Shown here: positions 57,701 to 60,700 of the stretch, one piece after another
Layout: every line of letters starts with the position of its first letter
Position numbering within the stretch: position 1 is the stretch's first letter
From: Penelope pileata
Taxonomy: Eukaryota; Chordata; Aves; Galliformes; Cracidae
DNA length: 64,000 bases
Reading direction: 5' to 3'
NCBI GenBank assembly: GCA_013396635.1
Contig: WBMW01005746.1
Span: forward strand, 974,622-1,038,621
Program-made: the position numbers and the translations under genes
The notes under the pieces: generated by a model
The model's input: the letters and a program-made list of their open reading frames with translations, nothing else
Databases searched by the model: none
What the model was told of the DNA's origin: nothing

Positions 57701-60700
57701 AACATGAGAAAGACCCTGAGATGCTCGTGGACCTGCAGTACAGCCTAGCAAATTCATATGCCAGCACACCTGAATTACGTAGGACCTGGCTGGAAAGCAT
57801 GGCCAAGATTCACGCAAGAAATGGAGATTTATCGGAGGTAATTTCAACAAATGACTAGGAAATGCATTTGTCGCTGGGCTGAGATGTTCTGATGAAAAGG
57901 GCCGTGGAAAACAGATAACAGCTATGATTTAAGAGATGTATACAGTCTGTCATATACTTGAACTTAAAGACAGGTTTGAGCAATAGCTAGAGATGTGATG
58001 TGCTCGTTATCCTGCTTTGCCTGATTCGTGCTTGAGCAAGACTTAACAATGTCTGACAGGGAAGCCGTGGCCAGAATCACATTAGGATCTCAACTGCTTA
58101 ACCCTAAAAGGCATAGTAGCTGTATGTAAGTGTAAGCAAGGTTATAAACAGTGCTTAGTTTACATACAAGTTTAGTTTTTGTTGTTTTTTTTCCCCTCAT
58201 ACAGTGTAGGAGAAAAGCTTGCTCTATAACATGACCTTTCCATCTAAAACAAAATGGGTGATGTGAACCTCCAGTACATAGCCCAGCAATATCTTATTTA
58301 CTAAGTGATCTTATACTGTTCTGTTGAGGAAATCTCCTGATGTCCTCATTTAGCTCTTAGTCTGAGACATTTAGTGAAATTAACACTGAAGGGAGGTTTC
58401 ATGATTTAATCCTTTATTTTCTCAAACTGTTACATTCATTTTATCTTCCCTTTTCTACAGTATGACTTGACAGTAACAAAAGTATGTGCTTGTTCCTTAT
58501 CACCCACACAATAAGCCATGCAGTGTACTTTAGCATATATGTGAATCTTGGTCTCTCATTGCAGGCTGCCATGTGCTATATTCATATTGCTGCTCTCATT
58601 GCGGAGTACCTAAAAAGAAAGGGTAAGATCAACATATGAAAAATCAGCCTTATTTATCTATAAATCATATTGTTGAAAATGGTTTTGGTTGTTCTCCTTT
58701 CCGTACTTATACATAAAGTATTCTTAAAGCTGCTTGAATTCTTCCCAAATATTTTATTTTTAAAATGCATTGTAAATACTAAGCATGAGAACAGTGACAG
58801 TGTATGTTTTGTGTAAAGAGGGTTAATTAAATGCTTAGTAAGCTAGTGCTAAAAGAGAATGCTTCACTTGTTAATGTGTCGTTATTAAATATGCATGTAT
58901 TAACACATACCAGTAGCAGTGTACTAATACCATCTTACGCTATCATAGGTTACTGGAAAATGGAAAAGATTTGTACCTCACGTATGCTCCTGGAGGATGG
59001 TCAAGTCTCTGATAGTAATGTGTTACTAACAACTCACACTGGAGGAAGTGAGTGCTCTAACCATGCCTGTTTATGGGTCAGATAACATGGCTAGGGATTC
59101 AAATTACTATTCTTCAATTGATCTGGAAAAATAGCTACCAAAGTGAAATATTTATAGTGCATGTTGATGGCTGTAATAGTGAGCGAGCAATGTCGGAAAC
59201 GTGTTAATTTCCTGATGCTCTTTGACTGGTTGGATGAACTGCACAGAATGCCTCTGGTTAAGGGTTCTTCTGGGGACAGAGCAGTCTGCTCTTCGTTGTC
59301 AATCCCTCTCAGGTCAATTGGTGTTTAACACAAATCCGCATTCAGTTCCCATGACTATCCAAAGCTGGGGGACAAGGGCAGAATTAATATCAAGTTATCT
59401 GTATGTAACTTACTATATAGATAAATATTTTTTTAAATCTCTGATGCTTATTAGAGAAATAAAGTGCAGGCTTATGTTTTTGAAATGCTTTCATGCCAAC
59501 AGTTGTTCAGTTTATGGAATGTGTATTTCAAAGGAATTGTCAGCTTGAGACGTTTTAACAGTATTCATAAAGAGTAATTTCCAGGAAAAAGAGCAAATGT
59601 AGCTGGGAAAGAGAAAAGTTAGTTTTGGAAAGACCACAGTTCTCTGGTAACTCATAAGTGTCTGTGAGTGAGATGAAAAAATCATCAGGAAGGGGCTTTC
59701 TGTCAACAGCAGTATTTCAGGGTGGTTCACTTACACTTTGTATGAACAGCAGATCACAGTAGGTGGAGTTGAAGAGCTTTTGACTCATTTTAAACCTACT
59801 TGTTAGTAAAAAGATAAGTTGCTCAAAACTCTTCCACAACCTGGCAGGAGATGCTCTCTCAGCAACTCCAGCCACCAGCCTGAGCTGGAGTTCCTCGAGC
59901 AGCACGGTGGTGGCCCTGCTGCCCAGGGCAGGGGAAGGGGCAGAGCTGCTGGGGCATCCTTGAGCACAGCAGAGGTGCAGTGTGTTCAGGAGCAGCCATC
60001 TCTGCATCGGCTCCATTAGGAAATGGGATGGGTGGAACAAGGGCAAGTCCCAGCAAGTAGTGTTACGGGCTTGTATTGGTTTCATGAGTATGAACTGTTT
60101 CCCCTCCACCTGCCATGGTAATCCCTATATAGAGGGGTGTGGCATGTGCAGCACTGTGCAGCTGAAGAACTGAAATGCCAAAGAGAGGAATAAGATTGCA
60201 TCAGAAAAATGTTGCAGTCACCCTTTACCTGGGCAAATGGATTTGTATCATAGAGAAAATGTATAATGGTCTCATAAATTCAGTCAGTTGTGTTTGTGCT
60301 TCTCATCACTTGTGCTGTGGGGAAAAAGATAACTAGCCCAGTCAATGAAATCAGCTTTGTTTTAATGGCATCCAGAAACTTTTTCAAGTGTGTGGTGATT
60401 CAGTCATTAATTGACATTGTTTTGCTTTGCACTTCAAGGCTTATTTTCCATGGGATGGCCTGCTTTTCTAAACATTACCCCCAATATTAAAGAAGAAGGT
60501 GCTATGAAGGAGGACTCTGGGATGCAAGATACTCCCTATAATGAGGTCAGTAGCATTAACATTTATAAAAGTCTATAGTATTTCTAATGGATGCCTACGC
60601 AATAAATTATAGCGAGAGTGCACTTCACCCCATGTTAAAAGGCACACTGCTTTTGAGTGAAATGTCATAGCTGTTTTACTAAATAGCTGGGATAGGCTTT

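Noticed and set aside
59717..60109. Overlapping open frames on both strands in a GC-richer patch
   Set aside because: Higher GC lowers stop frequency. No family resemblance was seen in any frame.
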